29,365 bases of DNA from JAUWQU01 sp964564285. Its GTDB lineage: Bacteria > Planctomycetota > Phycisphaerae > SM23-33. The DNA lies in assembly GCA_964564285.1 (NCBI GenBank), contig CAZMBZ010000025.1, positions 1-29,365 of the forward strand, in the 5' to 3' direction. A program made the position numbers and the translations under genes. The notes beneath the pieces are model-generated. The model was given only the letters and a program-made list of their open reading frames with translations. It ran no database searches and was not told the origin of the DNA. Positions 15,312 to 22,726 of the stretch are shown one piece after another (the first letter of the stretch is position 1; every line of letters begins with the position of its first letter).

Positions 15312-16016
15312 ATGGATCGTCCTGTTTCCATTGCGATTGAAACGTCGTGCAGGTTGGGCGGCGCGGCGATAGGCGCCGGGCACGCGATGGCCGCCGAGGT
15401 GACCTTCGACGCGGCCAGCAGGCACACGGCGCAGCTTGTCTGCCAACTGGACGAGATGCTCGCCCGACGACAACTTCGCCCGGCAGACATTGATGAGGTG
15501 TACGTATCCGTCGGGCCTGGCAGCTTTACCGGCACGCGAGTGGCTGTCACCGTGGCGCGAATGCTCGCCCAGACGGTGCCCGGGCTTTCCGTGGTGGCCG
15601 TGCCGACAACCCACGCCCTGGCCGAGGGAGCACGCGGGCTCGACTGGCAGAAGCTCGGCGTGATCCTCGACGCGCGAGAAGGGCTTATCTACGCCACAAC
15701 GTTTGTCCGGCGGGGCGAGCAAATCATCCCCGAAGGCCCGGAGGGCGTCATGACGCCCGATGAGTACTTCGCAGCCGCAGGCAGGCCGCTGTCGCTTATC
15801 GGCGAGGGACTGGCATATCATTCAGTGGCGGATGGCCTCGTGCTGGAACCCGATGCCTTGGCCGGACTGCCGCATCTTCCGTCGGCCGGGAGTGTGTGGA
15901 AGGTCGGACGGCAAATGGCGGCCGAAGGGCTCTTTACGGAATATCGCCAGCTCGAACCGATCTACTGCCGCAAGCCCGCGGCGGTGCGGGTGTGGGAGAA
16001 AAAAAACGGGCAATAG
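15312..16016 (+). CDS. tsaB: tRNA threonylcarbamoyladenosine synthesis protein TsaB
   Basis: At 234 residues it matches the usual TsaB size. The N-terminus SIAIETSCRLGGAAIGAG is the first phosphate-loop-like turn of the ASKHA fold, and YVSVGPGSFTGTRVAVTVAR is the hallmark TsaB segment. TsaB binds TsaD and TsaE in the complex that adds the threonylcarbamoyl group to A37 of ANN-decoding tRNAs; it is a pseudo-enzyme scaffold in the cytoplasm. The ATG at 15312 places the conserved strand at residue 5, as expected. A TTG at 15249 in the same frame would add 21 unrelated residues. The ribosome binding site is weak (GAGAG). TsaD and TsaE are not in the window. The gene lies upstream of the ACT-domain gene on the same strand. 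Confidence 0.93.
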   Translation: MDRPVSIAIETSCRLGGAAIGAGHAMAAEVTFDAASRHTAQLVCQLDEMLARRQLRPADIDEVYVSVGPGSFTGTRVAVTVARMLAQTVPGLSVVAVPTTHALAEGARGLDWQKLGVILDAREGLIYATTFVRRGEQIIPEGPEGVMTPDEYFAAAGRPLSLIGEGLAYHSVADGLVLEPDALAGLPHLPSAGSVWKVGRQMAAEGLFTEYRQLEPIYCRKPAAVRVWEKKNGQ

Positions 16017-16114
16017 TCGCGGTATTGACCGCAAGGCGGTCCAGGTCGGCAATGTATTCCGCCAGCCTGGAGCGATGTGAGAGTTAATCCGAAACACGCA
16101 TCAAGGAGCATCTC

Positions 16115-16585
16115 ATGCATGACCTGACGCAGTTTTCGATTTTCCTGGTCAACAAGCCCGGCGTGCTGGCGTCGGTGTCCGATGAGTTGACCCGCTCGCG
16201 AGTGAATCTCGTCGCGCTGACGCTTGTGGACTCGATGGAGCACGGCGTGCTTCGGATAGTCTGCGACAAGCCGGACCTCGCCCGCGACGTGCTGGCCCGC
16301 ACAAACGACCGTTGGACGGAGACCGAGGTGCTCGTGCTCGAACTGAAAAACGAGCCGGGAGCGTTCGCCTCGATCGCGCAAAAACTCGCCGAACAGCACA
16401 TCAACATATCGTACGCCTACGCCACGGCCGGGGCGGCGCACGGGCGGACCACGGCGGTCTTCAAGGTCGCCGATATGAAGAAGGCCCACAAGGTCTTGGC
16501 CGCCATCGAAGCCAAGGCTAAGCCCAAGAAGGAAAAGCCCGCACCGCGTAAGACTCAGGCTGGCCGAAAGGGTCCCAGGCAGTAA
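16115..16585 (+). CDS. Protein with two ACT domains
   Basis: The 156-residue protein is two ACT modules in tandem. The first runs from about residue 5 to 72 (FSIFLVNKPGVLASVSDELT, then VNLVALTLVDS and GVLRIVCD). The second is about 74 to 138 (VLVLELKNEPGAFASIAQKL, then INISYAYATAG). A Lys/Pro-rich basic tail follows (KAKPKKEKPAPRK). ACT domains bind amino acids and act as allosteric sensors; with no catalytic domain attached, this is a stand-alone regulator or ligand-binding protein of the kind often annotated simply as an ACT-domain protein. AAGGAG lies 7-8 nt before the ATG. It follows tsaB by 98 nt and converges on the DUF547 gene. The ligand and the regulated pathway cannot be told from sequence. 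Confidence 0.9.
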   Translation: MHDLTQFSIFLVNKPGVLASVSDELTRSRVNLVALTLVDSMEHGVLRIVCDKPDLARDVLARTNDRWTETEVLVLELKNEPGAFASIAQKLAEQHINISYAYATAGAAHGRTTAVFKVADMKKAHKVLAAIEAKAKPKKEKPAPRKTQAGRKGPRQ

Positions 16586-16596
16586 GGGCTGCACCT

Positions 16597-16615
16597 TGGT
16601 GGCAAGTAGCCACCA
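16597..16615. terminator. Hairpin between convergent genes
   Basis: TGGTGGC (16597-16603), AAGTA, GCCACCA (16609-16615): a perfect 7-bp stem with a 5-nt loop, placed between the convergent ACT-domain and DUF547 genes. There is no T-run on either side, so it is only a probable terminator. Confidence 0.4.
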
Positions 16616-16655
16616 GCTTGTGGTCCGAGCCCGGGAACTGGACTAGCGGCTACCG

Positions 16656-17492
16656 TCAGTCCTTGTCCTCATGCTTGGCCGTCAGCAGTTTTTTGCACAC
16701 GGCCTCGACTTCGCGATAGCCGAGGGCCTCCTGCAAACGCCGGTGGGCCGAGCCGGTCGTGCAAGCCAGCAGGGCCGTGATGAGGGTGGCGCCTTGCGTG
16801 CGATACCGGCGATCGTACTCGCCGATGAGCTTGTCGCGGAACTGCCACAGCACCGGCGGGATCAGCACCCGCCGGCGTGGAACGTCTATGTAAACTCGCA
16901 TATCGTCGTTCAGGAACTCCGCGAACCGGCGATCGACGGTCTCGCGGAAACCGTTCGGCTCGATGGGCACCCTGGGCAGGCGGGCGCAGCAGGTGGTTGC
17001 TCCCGGCACGGCGGCGGCGATTCGGAAGTCCTCCTCGGACGCCAGGGTCCGGGCGATCTCGCGGAGCGTCGTCGTCCTGCCATCGAGGGGGAACTGCCGA
17101 TCTAGCAAGGCCTTGGCGCCGATGATTCGCGGGCAGTGCCTCGCCAGCAGAAGCTTCATCGACCAGGCGGCGTGTGCGTTGTACCAGTAGGCTAGGGCAT
17201 CGGCGCGGCGGGGAAACAATTCGGACGTGGCGGCCGGGCCCGTCACGGCCAGGATGGCGAGTTGGCGATCCAGCGTATCGGCGTACTGCGGCAGTCGATC
17301 GCGGTCGGCCAGGCCGTTACGCAGAACGCAATCGGCGAGGACCTCCGCCAGCGGCTCGTAGTCGACGGTCGGGACGACGCCGCTGGTATCCAGCACGATG
17401 GGCGGGCAAGGCTGTTCGCCGCACCCGCAGGCCGAGGCGAGGGCCAGGGCGAGAACCGAAAGAAACGCGAACTTGCGTACCGCGAGATTCAT
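16656..17492 (-). CDS. DUF547 lipoprotein
   Basis: The 278-residue protein starts with a lipoprotein-type signal (FAFLSVLALALASAC, lipidation Cys at about residue 22). The DUF547 pattern is clear: LAYWYNAHAAWSMKLLL, DGRTTTLREIARTL, then DFRIAAAVPGATTCCARLPR, matching the usual Asn-x-x-Asn, Leu-x-x-Ile and SCPPL-like blocks, and a final VLIPPVLWQFRDKLI segment. The function of DUF547 is not known. The ATG at 17492 is preferred over an in-frame TTG at 17534, since it starts the signal peptide. It has no ribosome binding site; instead TACAAT sits 7 nt upstream, so the mRNA may be leaderless. The gene diverges from the AsmA-like gene with only 62 bp between the two starts. Confidence 0.85.
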   Translation of the reverse strand: MNLAVRKFAFLSVLALALASACGCGEQPCPPIVLDTSGVVPTVDYEPLAEVLADCVLRNGLADRDRLPQYADTLDRQLAILAVTGPAATSELFPRRADALAYWYNAHAAWSMKLLLARHCPRIIGAKALLDRQFPLDGRTTTLREIARTLASEEDFRIAAAVPGATTCCARLPRVPIEPNGFRETVDRRFAEFLNDDMRVYIDVPRRRVLIPPVLWQFRDKLIGEYDRRYRTQGATLITALLACTTGSAHRRLQEALGYREVEAVCKKLLTAKHEDKD

Positions 17493-17499
17493 AGCAATG

Positions 17500-17527
17500 A
17501 TTGTACTTGTGGGCCGACTGGCCTCAA
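17500..17527 (-). promoter_or_regulatory. Probable promoter of the DUF547 gene, leaderless geometry
   Basis: On the minus strand, TTGAGG (17527-17522) and TACAAT (17505-17500) are 16 nt apart, matching four and five of six consensus bases. Seven nt separate the -10 box from the ATG at 17492, so transcription should start at or next to the start codon. Confidence 0.5.
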
Positions 17528-17554
17528 CAACCAAACGGTTTGTTCGGAGCAGTA

Positions 17555-18970
17555 ATGGCGCAAACGAAACTTCGATGGTTCAGGCGACTGGTGAAGGCGG
17601 CACTGTGGACCATGGCGGTCCTGCTGGTACTTTACATGGTCTTTCCGTTCTGGCCTGGCCCGGCGCTGGTGCGATGGCAGATCAATCGCCGGCTGGCGGG
17701 CTGCTGGGACGGAACGGCAGCCATCGACGGCGTAGACGTGAGCCTGGTTGGCCGGACGGTAAGCATGGGAGGTTTTGTCCTCTGCGACCGCCAGGGCCGT
17801 GCCTGGCTGCGGGCTGCGGGCCTGACGGTGTCAGTGGATGAACTGCTGTCGTCGCGGCCGGTGGTGCGCAGCCTGCGAGCGTACAACGCTGAAGTAATCG
17901 TCCATTGCGACGACGGCATCTGCCGCCCGCCCCTGTTGAGCACCACGAGCGACGACTGGGCCGATCTGCTTGGCGTCGATGGCGTCGTAGTCGATGGCGC
18001 GACGCTGACAATCCGCAACAACGGCGGAATCATCAACCAAACCGGCGTGCCGCTTGTCAGCTACCGGCGAAAGGCCGGCCAGGGCTCATGGGTGGGCATG
18101 CTCAACAGCGTCGGAACGTTCGAGTTCACCGACCTCCAAGCCACGGGCTTCGTCGCGGGCGAAGACAGCATCGAGCTTGGGCGACTTACCGGAAAGCTTG
18201 GCGGTGGGCGGATAATAGTGACAGGCCGGGCCGACAGGGATCCCAACGGCCAGTGGCGAGCCACCGGACGAGTGGTGGCGACACGGGTGAACCTCCGCCA
18301 ACTGAAGCTTCGCGTATCTGGAGGCGGCGAAGGCATCGTAACGGGCATGGCGGACCTGCGGCTGGCCCTGCCGGACCCCAACGGCCTGGCCGGCAAGGGC
18401 GTGGTATTCATCCAGGGCGCCGACCTGAGCGGCGTTGCGCCAGCGAAAGCATTGCTCAAAAGCGCGGGCCTGAAAAAGTCCGAAATGCTCACCAACGCCG
18501 ACGGCGAAGGCCTGTTCCACGTCCGCGGAACAACGTTCACGTTCGACCAGGCTCGGCTGAGCCTGCCACTGGCGGCGGTGGACATCGAACCGGGCGCCAA
18601 AATCAACGTAGCGACCGGACAACTCGACGCGGTGGCCGTCGTGGTGCTCTTCGAGCAGGTGCGCGACATGATAAAGAGCCTGCCTCTGATCGGGCTGATG
18701 GTGGACCTTACCGAACGCTTCAGCCGACTTCGAGTGCGTGGATTCTGGCAGGACGACGAGAGTATCCAGATAACGCCCGCCGCCACCAGAAATGTGACAA
18801 GCCAGACGCGACAGTTCCTCACCGACGCCGCCAGGGGTCGTAAGCGACTGGGCCGAGGAGTTCTCGACGCGTTGGGCATGCCCAACGGCAATTCCACGCC
18901 GACTTCCAGGCCAGCCAGCGGCCCCGCCACCAGAGGGGCTACGGATCCGGCGGACAAGCCTGGCAAATAA
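17555..18970 (+). CDS. AsmA-like membrane-anchored protein
   Basis: The 471-residue protein has one N-terminal membrane segment (about residues 12-31, ALWTMAVLLVLYMVF) followed by a long beta-rich periplasmic part. Repeating short strands such as GVDVSLVGRTVSMGGFVL, GVVVDGATLTIRNNGGI and IELGRLTGKLGGGRIIVTG, then VDIEPGAKINVATGQLDAV, resemble AsmA/TamB-like repeat proteins of Gram-negative envelopes, which move lipids or assist outer-membrane assembly. The C-terminal tail is low-complexity (Ser/Thr/Pro). The family assignment is by pattern only. GGAG lies 6 nt before the ATG at 17555; an earlier in-frame codon at 17501 would extend into the neighbour's promoter. A strong promoter follows the gene, so the genes downstream can be expressed without it. 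Confidence 0.65.
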   Translation: MAQTKLRWFRRLVKAALWTMAVLLVLYMVFPFWPGPALVRWQINRRLAGCWDGTAAIDGVDVSLVGRTVSMGGFVLCDRQGRAWLRAAGLTVSVDELLSSRPVVRSLRAYNAEVIVHCDDGICRPPLLSTTSDDWADLLGVDGVVVDGATLTIRNNGGIINQTGVPLVSYRRKAGQGSWVGMLNSVGTFEFTDLQATGFVAGEDSIELGRLTGKLGGGRIIVTGRADRDPNGQWRATGRVVATRVNLRQLKLRVSGGGEGIVTGMADLRLALPDPNGLAGKGVVFIQGADLSGVAPAKALLKSAGLKKSEMLTNADGEGLFHVRGTTFTFDQARLSLPLAAVDIEPGAKINVATGQLDAVAVVVLFEQVRDMIKSLPLIGLMVDLTERFSRLRVRGFWQDDESIQITPAATRNVTSQTRQFLTDAARGRKRLGRGVLDALGMPNGNSTPTSRPASGPATRGATDPADKPGK

Positions 18971-18987
18971 CCAGGCCCGAAGGCTAA

Positions 18988-19016
18988 TTGACGAATAAGC
19001 CATTGGCCGGTATGAT
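18988..19016 (+). promoter_or_regulatory. Sigma-70-type promoter for the receiver-like/GGDEF pair
   Basis: TTGACG (18988-18993) and TATGAT (19011-19016) are exactly 17 nt apart and each match five of six consensus bases. Transcription should start near 19023, upstream of the ATG at 19043. Confidence 0.6.
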
Positions 19017-19042
19017 GGTAGCTGGAAGTGTGCATATTCGAT

Positions 19043-19663
19043 ATGGACGGACGCGATACAAATTCTTCGTCCCTTCGCGCGGTAGTGCTGTCTCGCGACC
19101 CACTTGTCGGTGCTCGCGTGGAGCGTCTCTGCCGACGAGGCTGGCAGGCCGTGCTGGTCGCCAGCGGCTTCGAGGGCGCTGCGGAAATATTGGCTTCGCC
19201 TGTTACGGCGATGCTGATAGACCTTCGAGCTATGAGCGGCATTCATGGGCGACTTCTGGAATTGGCCGGGCGAATGAAAGTTCAATCGTTCGTCATAGTC
19301 GGTGACGGTCTGGGCACCAACAAGCCGGCACTGCCGCAGTTGCGGCGAGTCAGGCTGGAGGACATCCCTGCCGTCCTGGCGACACTGGCTGCCGAAGAGG
19401 CCCCCGTAGCCCAGCCAAAAGCGCCGGAAGAACCTCTGGATACACACCCAGGTCCCGGCCGGTACGAGCCGACAAGCGCCCCCGCGATCCAAACGTCCGT
19501 GGAAAGCTCAGCCACGAGCCCCCAGACCGACCGGGACGAATCGCCTCCAGCCCAGGCCGAGGGAAAACGAGTCGTGCTGACGCCCAAGTCCAAACCCCCC
19601 AAGTCGCGACAGGCCCTGCTGACGGCAGAGGAGCTCGCCGCGCTACTGGAGGATGAGCAATGA
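19043..19663 (+). CDS. Receiver-like domain protein with disordered tail
   Basis: Residues 10 to about 100 resemble a response-regulator receiver fold: LRAVVLSRDPLVGARVERLC (strand and first helix), AVLVASGFEGAAEIL, AMLIDLRAMSGIHGRLLELA and VQSFVIVGDG. The usual acidic pair at the first strand is replaced by SRD. The Asp in LIDLRA lies where the phosphorylated Asp normally sits, so partial function is possible. The remainder to residue 206 is rich in Pro, Glu, Ser and Thr and looks disordered, ending with a short helix (LTAEELAALLEDEQ). The start is uncertain: a GTG at 19028 in the same frame is an alternative, but the promoter at 18988-19016 predicts an mRNA beginning near 19023. Its TGA overlaps the ATG of the GGDEF gene, which implies translational coupling and joint function. 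Confidence 0.7.
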   Translation: MDGRDTNSSSLRAVVLSRDPLVGARVERLCRRGWQAVLVASGFEGAAEILASPVTAMLIDLRAMSGIHGRLLELAGRMKVQSFVIVGDGLGTNKPALPQLRRVRLEDIPAVLATLAAEEAPVAQPKAPEEPLDTHPGPGRYEPTSAPAIQTSVESSATSPQTDRDESPPAQAEGKRVVLTPKSKPPKSRQALLTAEELAALLEDEQ

Positions 19664-20883
19664 CCGCCGGCGGAAATCTCCTGCTGCTGGCCGACGGGAA
19701 CGCCGGGAAACTGCTGCGCCGACAGCTTGGCGATACGCCCCACACCGCCCTGGACGAACCGTACGACGCACTGGACGAGCTGGGCAGGCGAAGCTGGTCG
19801 ACAGTTGTGCTCGCCGGACCACGCCCGGAGTTCGCCGGACTCTGCCGCGCCGCCAGACGTCTCCAGGCCGAGGCACGACTGTGCGCGGTATGTCCCCCAG
19901 CCGGGGAGGCCGAGGTGCGAAACCTTATGGGCGCGCCATTGGACAATTACTTCATCCATCCGCTCGGCGCCAGGGACATCGCCGAGCTGCGACTCGCCGC
20001 CGAGACGCCCGCGCCGCAGCAGGGAATAAACGGCGCTGCCGCTCCCGCCCACCAACTGGCTGAGTTGATCGACGCGGCCCAGGACCGCGAGAGCATGGAC
20101 AACCACCTTGTCCACGTTGTCGGGGCACTCGTGGGCTGTCCGGTAACCTGGGTGCCTTCCGGCCAAGTGCCCGCAGGCGTCCGGCCGTTGCTTCTGGCGG
20201 CGGGTAAGTCGCCGCGCGTGCTGGTTCCGCTGGGCGTACCTCGCCCCAGTCGGACCGCGGATGTTTACCTCGCTTTTGCCCAGGAGTGCCTGCCGTCGCT
20301 GCTGGCGGTCGCCCAGAGGACCAGCGGCCTGCAACTGTTGTCGATAACGGACTACCTTACCGGCGCGTTCAACCGCCGATATTTCTACGAAGCCACCGAC
20401 CGCATCCTGCTCCGCGCCCAGGCTGAGGGGTTCCGCGTGACGTGCCTTCTGTACGACATCGACGACTTCAAGCGTTACAACGACACTTACGGGCACGCTG
20501 CGGGCGACGAAATTCTTCGCGACACCGCCAGGATGATGAGGCAGATCACCCGCGCCCAGGACATCGTGGCGCGGATCGGGGGCGATGAGTTCGCGGTGCT
20601 GTTCTGGGATGCCGACAAGCCTCGGTCTCCCAACAGCCGCCCGCCCGAGACAGCCTACTCCCTGGCTGACCGATTCAGAAGGGGCGTTCACAAACACGCC
20701 TTCCGCAGTCTTGGCCCTGAGGCACGCGGAACGCTGAGTATTTCGGGTGGCCTGGCCAGCTACCCGTGGGATGGCAAGAGCGTTCGCGAGCTTCTAAGCC
20801 GGGCCGACGCCGCCCTGCAGCAGGCCAAGGACTCCGGCAAGAATTCGATCCGAATCGTCGGCGCAGGCGAGCTTAACCAATAG
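19660..20883 (+). CDS. GGDEF diguanylate cyclase with receiver-like N-terminus
   Basis: The 407-residue protein ends in a GGDEF domain (about 228-400). Family marks are DYLTGAFNRRYF (231-242), LLYDIDDFKRYNDTYGHAAGD (metal and nucleotide site) and ARIGGDEFAVLF with GGDEF at 307-311. RAQD at 298-301, five residues before it, matches the inhibitory RxxD site. It should therefore make cyclic di-GMP from two GTP and be feedback-inhibited. The first 115 or so residues resemble a receiver fold (LLLLADGNAGKLLRRQLG, NYFIHPLGARDIAEL) with no obvious phosphorylation Asp. The middle (about 130-225) may be a GAF-like sensor, but that is a guess. The start overlaps the stop of the receiver-like gene. Signals from that partner may control the cyclase. 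Confidence 0.93.
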   Translation: MTAGGNLLLLADGNAGKLLRRQLGDTPHTALDEPYDALDELGRRSWSTVVLAGPRPEFAGLCRAARRLQAEARLCAVCPPAGEAEVRNLMGAPLDNYFIHPLGARDIAELRLAAETPAPQQGINGAAAPAHQLAELIDAAQDRESMDNHLVHVVGALVGCPVTWVPSGQVPAGVRPLLLAAGKSPRVLVPLGVPRPSRTADVYLAFAQECLPSLLAVAQRTSGLQLLSITDYLTGAFNRRYFYEATDRILLRAQAEGFRVTCLLYDIDDFKRYNDTYGHAAGDEILRDTARMMRQITRAQDIVARIGGDEFAVLFWDADKPRSPNSRPPETAYSLADRFRRGVHKHAFRSLGPEARGTLSISGGLASYPWDGKSVRELLSRADAALQQAKDSGKNSIRIVGAGELNQ

Positions 20884-20935
20884 CGCCTGGCGAACGGCAA
20901 GAAGCCCAACGGGGATAACACGAATCGGGCGACTC

Positions 20936-20985
20936 CATGGATTAAGAAGCAGACATCCGCTTCCATCCATGTGTTCCCTTAATCC
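20936..20985. repeat. Nested inverted repeats between convergent genes
   Basis: CATGGAT (20936-20942) pairs with ATCCATG (20965-20971), and GGATTAAG (20939-20946) pairs with CTTAATCC (20978-20985). The two pairings overlap and exclude each other. The position between the converging GGDEF and porin genes suits a termination region; no T-run is present. Confidence 0.4.
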
Positions 20986-21048
20986 GTCTAATCTACGCCT
21001 GCTGCTGTTTCTTACGCTTCCACCGTTTTCCGCCGGCGCGGGATCCGG

Positions 21049-22497
21049 TCAGAACTGGTATATGAACGAGGTCTGAACTCGCAGGCTGTCGCCGGTGTCC
21101 TCTCCCTTGTAATCCGTTCGCCAGCGGGAGACCTCCACGCCTACCGAAGCGTTGGAATTGATCTTGTAAATCGCGTTTCCAAAGATCGCCGAATTGCACG
21201 TCCGGGCGCCGGCATCGATGATGTCGCCGTCGTCAATGAACTCGCCGCTGTATCCGACGTTGAAAGACCAAGGACCCCAAGGCCCAAGTGAGGCCGCCAA
21301 CCAACCGCCCGTGCCATGGATCTCCGTAAGCCGGTCATTGGCAATGACCACGCCCTGACCGATCCCGCCAAGGTAGGCATCCAGGTTCTCGCCGGTGAAC
21401 ATCTCGCCCTTGAAACGCAGCCAAGAGGCTATCGGCAGGTCGAAGTCCAGGTTCGCCGACCAACTGTTGGCCTTCTGGTTGCGACCGGTCGCGTCGGTGT
21501 CGTACTCTTCGCTGGCGTAATGGCCCGAGGTGCCGACTGTGGCCTTTCGCCCAGCCAGGAACGGGAACATCAGACTGGCGCGTGCCTGAAAACTCGGCAG
21601 GCCTGAGTCCTCCCCGCTGTCGCCGGGATCGAAATCGCTGTTGTGACCGATGGACCGCGCCAGGGCGGTCTCGAATTTCAGCGTCGTCCCGCCGCCAAGA
21701 TCGCAAACCTTCGTCAGGCGGATCTGGGGGCGCCGGTAGCCGATGTTGCCCGCCCACCACTGGACCGAATAGTTCAGCGTGGTCGGGTTGAGCGGCGAGA
21801 TCACATCCCAGGTTTGCCCAGCCAGCAGGGTCAGACCATACTTCGCCCACTCCATTTGCATATAGGCATGGCGCAGCATGGGAGTGGCCTTGTTCTCGGC
21901 GCCTCCGCCGTAGAAGTCAATCTCGAGCAGGCCGCTCGTCTTGGCGCCGCCGACGTTTGGACCGGTGAACCGCAGGCCCAGGCGAGTCTCTTTGGCGGTG
22001 ATGTTGAGCTCGTGGTCGTCGCGATTGGTACTCTCGTGCTCGACCCACCGGGCGAAGTTGCCCGTGTTGGTCCGCGAGGTGTCGAACGCGGCATCCGCCT
22101 TGATCTTGCCGTAGAGCTGCACGTCAATGTTGGCCCAGAGGTTTGCCCGCTTGCTACTTCTCTTGTCGGCGGCTTTCATGACTTCGGCCTTGGCAACTGC
22201 CCGATCCTCGTCGCTCAGCTTGGCGGTAAGCTCACGATTTGCCTGCTGGGTGGCCTGGAGGGCTTGCGCCTGCTGCTTCACCAATTCCGTCAACTGCCCG
22301 ACCTGCTGCTCCAACGCTTTTAATCGCTTGTTCGTATCGGCATCGTCGGCCCCGCTGGCCGGGCAGGCCGACAGACACAAGGCCGCGGCAAACGCAACAA
22401 GGGCCAGCGCCTTGAGCCTTGCACGTCCGCCATCTATTGAGGCCCCGACCACCAGGCTGATAACTCTGCCCGAGAGCAAACATGCTGTACGTGGCAT
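21049..22497 (-). CDS. Outer-membrane porin with periplasmic coiled coil
   Basis: The 482-residue protein has a long N-terminus whose hydrophobic core (LKALALVAFAAALCLSACPA, about residues 28-47) looks like a signal peptide. A coiled-coil segment (about 55-95) follows, with heptads such as LKALEQQVGQLTELVKQQAQ. The rest is a beta-barrel: alternating strands with aromatic ends (IDVQLYGKIKADAAFD, TRLGLRFTGPN, GLLEIDFYGGG, AGQTWDVISPLN, WSFNVGYSGEF) and a terminal Phe (SFIYQF), the outer-membrane insertion mark. It most resembles planctomycete porins with a short coiled coil that may tether the barrel to the cell wall. The solute is not predictable. AAGGA lies 8 nt before the ATG. It diverges from the DUF1570 gene and converges on the GGDEF gene. 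Confidence 0.87.
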   Translation of the reverse strand: MPRTACLLSGRVISLVVGASIDGGRARLKALALVAFAAALCLSACPASGADDADTNKRLKALEQQVGQLTELVKQQAQALQATQQANRELTAKLSDEDRAVAKAEVMKAADKRSSKRANLWANIDVQLYGKIKADAAFDTSRTNTGNFARWVEHESTNRDDHELNITAKETRLGLRFTGPNVGGAKTSGLLEIDFYGGGAENKATPMLRHAYMQMEWAKYGLTLLAGQTWDVISPLNPTTLNYSVQWWAGNIGYRRPQIRLTKVCDLGGGTTLKFETALARSIGHNSDFDPGDSGEDSGLPSFQARASLMFPFLAGRKATVGTSGHYASEEYDTDATGRNQKANSWSANLDFDLPIASWLRFKGEMFTGENLDAYLGGIGQGVVIANDRLTEIHGTGGWLAASLGPWGPWSFNVGYSGEFIDDGDIIDAGARTCNSAIFGNAIYKINSNASVGVEVSRWRTDYKGEDTGDSLRVQTSFIYQF

Positions 22498-22621
22498 CTA
22501 GAAGTCCTTTAGATTCTAAGACTATTGATGGGGCGCACCCGCACAAACGGGCGTACGCAGGGGCATACGCTTCCAGGCCGGGCGAAATGCCAGAACTGCC
22601 CGACTGAGTTGACGTTTTACC

Positions 22622-22669
22622 TATCGGGCAAGGAACGTGAAAAACTTCACCGGAAGTTTCGCCCCGATA
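22622..22669. promoter_or_regulatory. Candidate structured element in the porin/DUF1570 divergent region
   Basis: TATCGGG (22622-22628) pairs with CCCGATA (22663-22669). Inside, two hairpins compete for the same bases: GTGAA (22637-22641) with TTCAC (22646-22650), and AACTTC (22643-22648) with GAAGTT (22653-22658) around the loop ACCG. Mutually exclusive pairings are typical of regulatory leaders, and the orientation suits a leader for the porin gene (minus strand). It matches no riboswitch that I recognise; an operator is also possible. Confidence 0.35.
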
Positions 22670-22695
22670 ACAAGGCTCGGCCAGAGCAGTTTGCA

Positions 22696-22724
22696 TGGAC
22701 GCTATGGGCGAGATCGAATATGAT
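22696..22724 (+). promoter_or_regulatory. Possible promoter for the DUF1570 gene
   Basis: TGGACG (22696-22701) and TATGAT (22719-22724) are 17 nt apart, matching four and five of six consensus bases. If used, transcription starts near 22731, after the first in-frame ATG at 22727, and translation would begin at a later codon. Confidence 0.35.
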
Positions 22725-22726
22725 CA

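Noticed and set aside
15193..15372. 59-codon frame before and overlapping tsaB
   Set aside because: It has a G-rich site before its ATG, but it overlaps the tsaB start in another frame and its sequence resembles no protein.
18086..20697. Two long minus-strand frames (18086-19492 and 19282-20697)
   Set aside because: They are antisense to the AsmA-like, receiver-like and GGDEF genes, which have ribosome binding sites, a promoter and known motifs.
20960..21000. Copy of a widespread intergenic repeat (CTTAATCCGTCTAATC)
   Set aside because: It recalls short repeats I have seen in environmental genomes, but there is one copy here and I cannot verify it; only the inverted repeats are reported.
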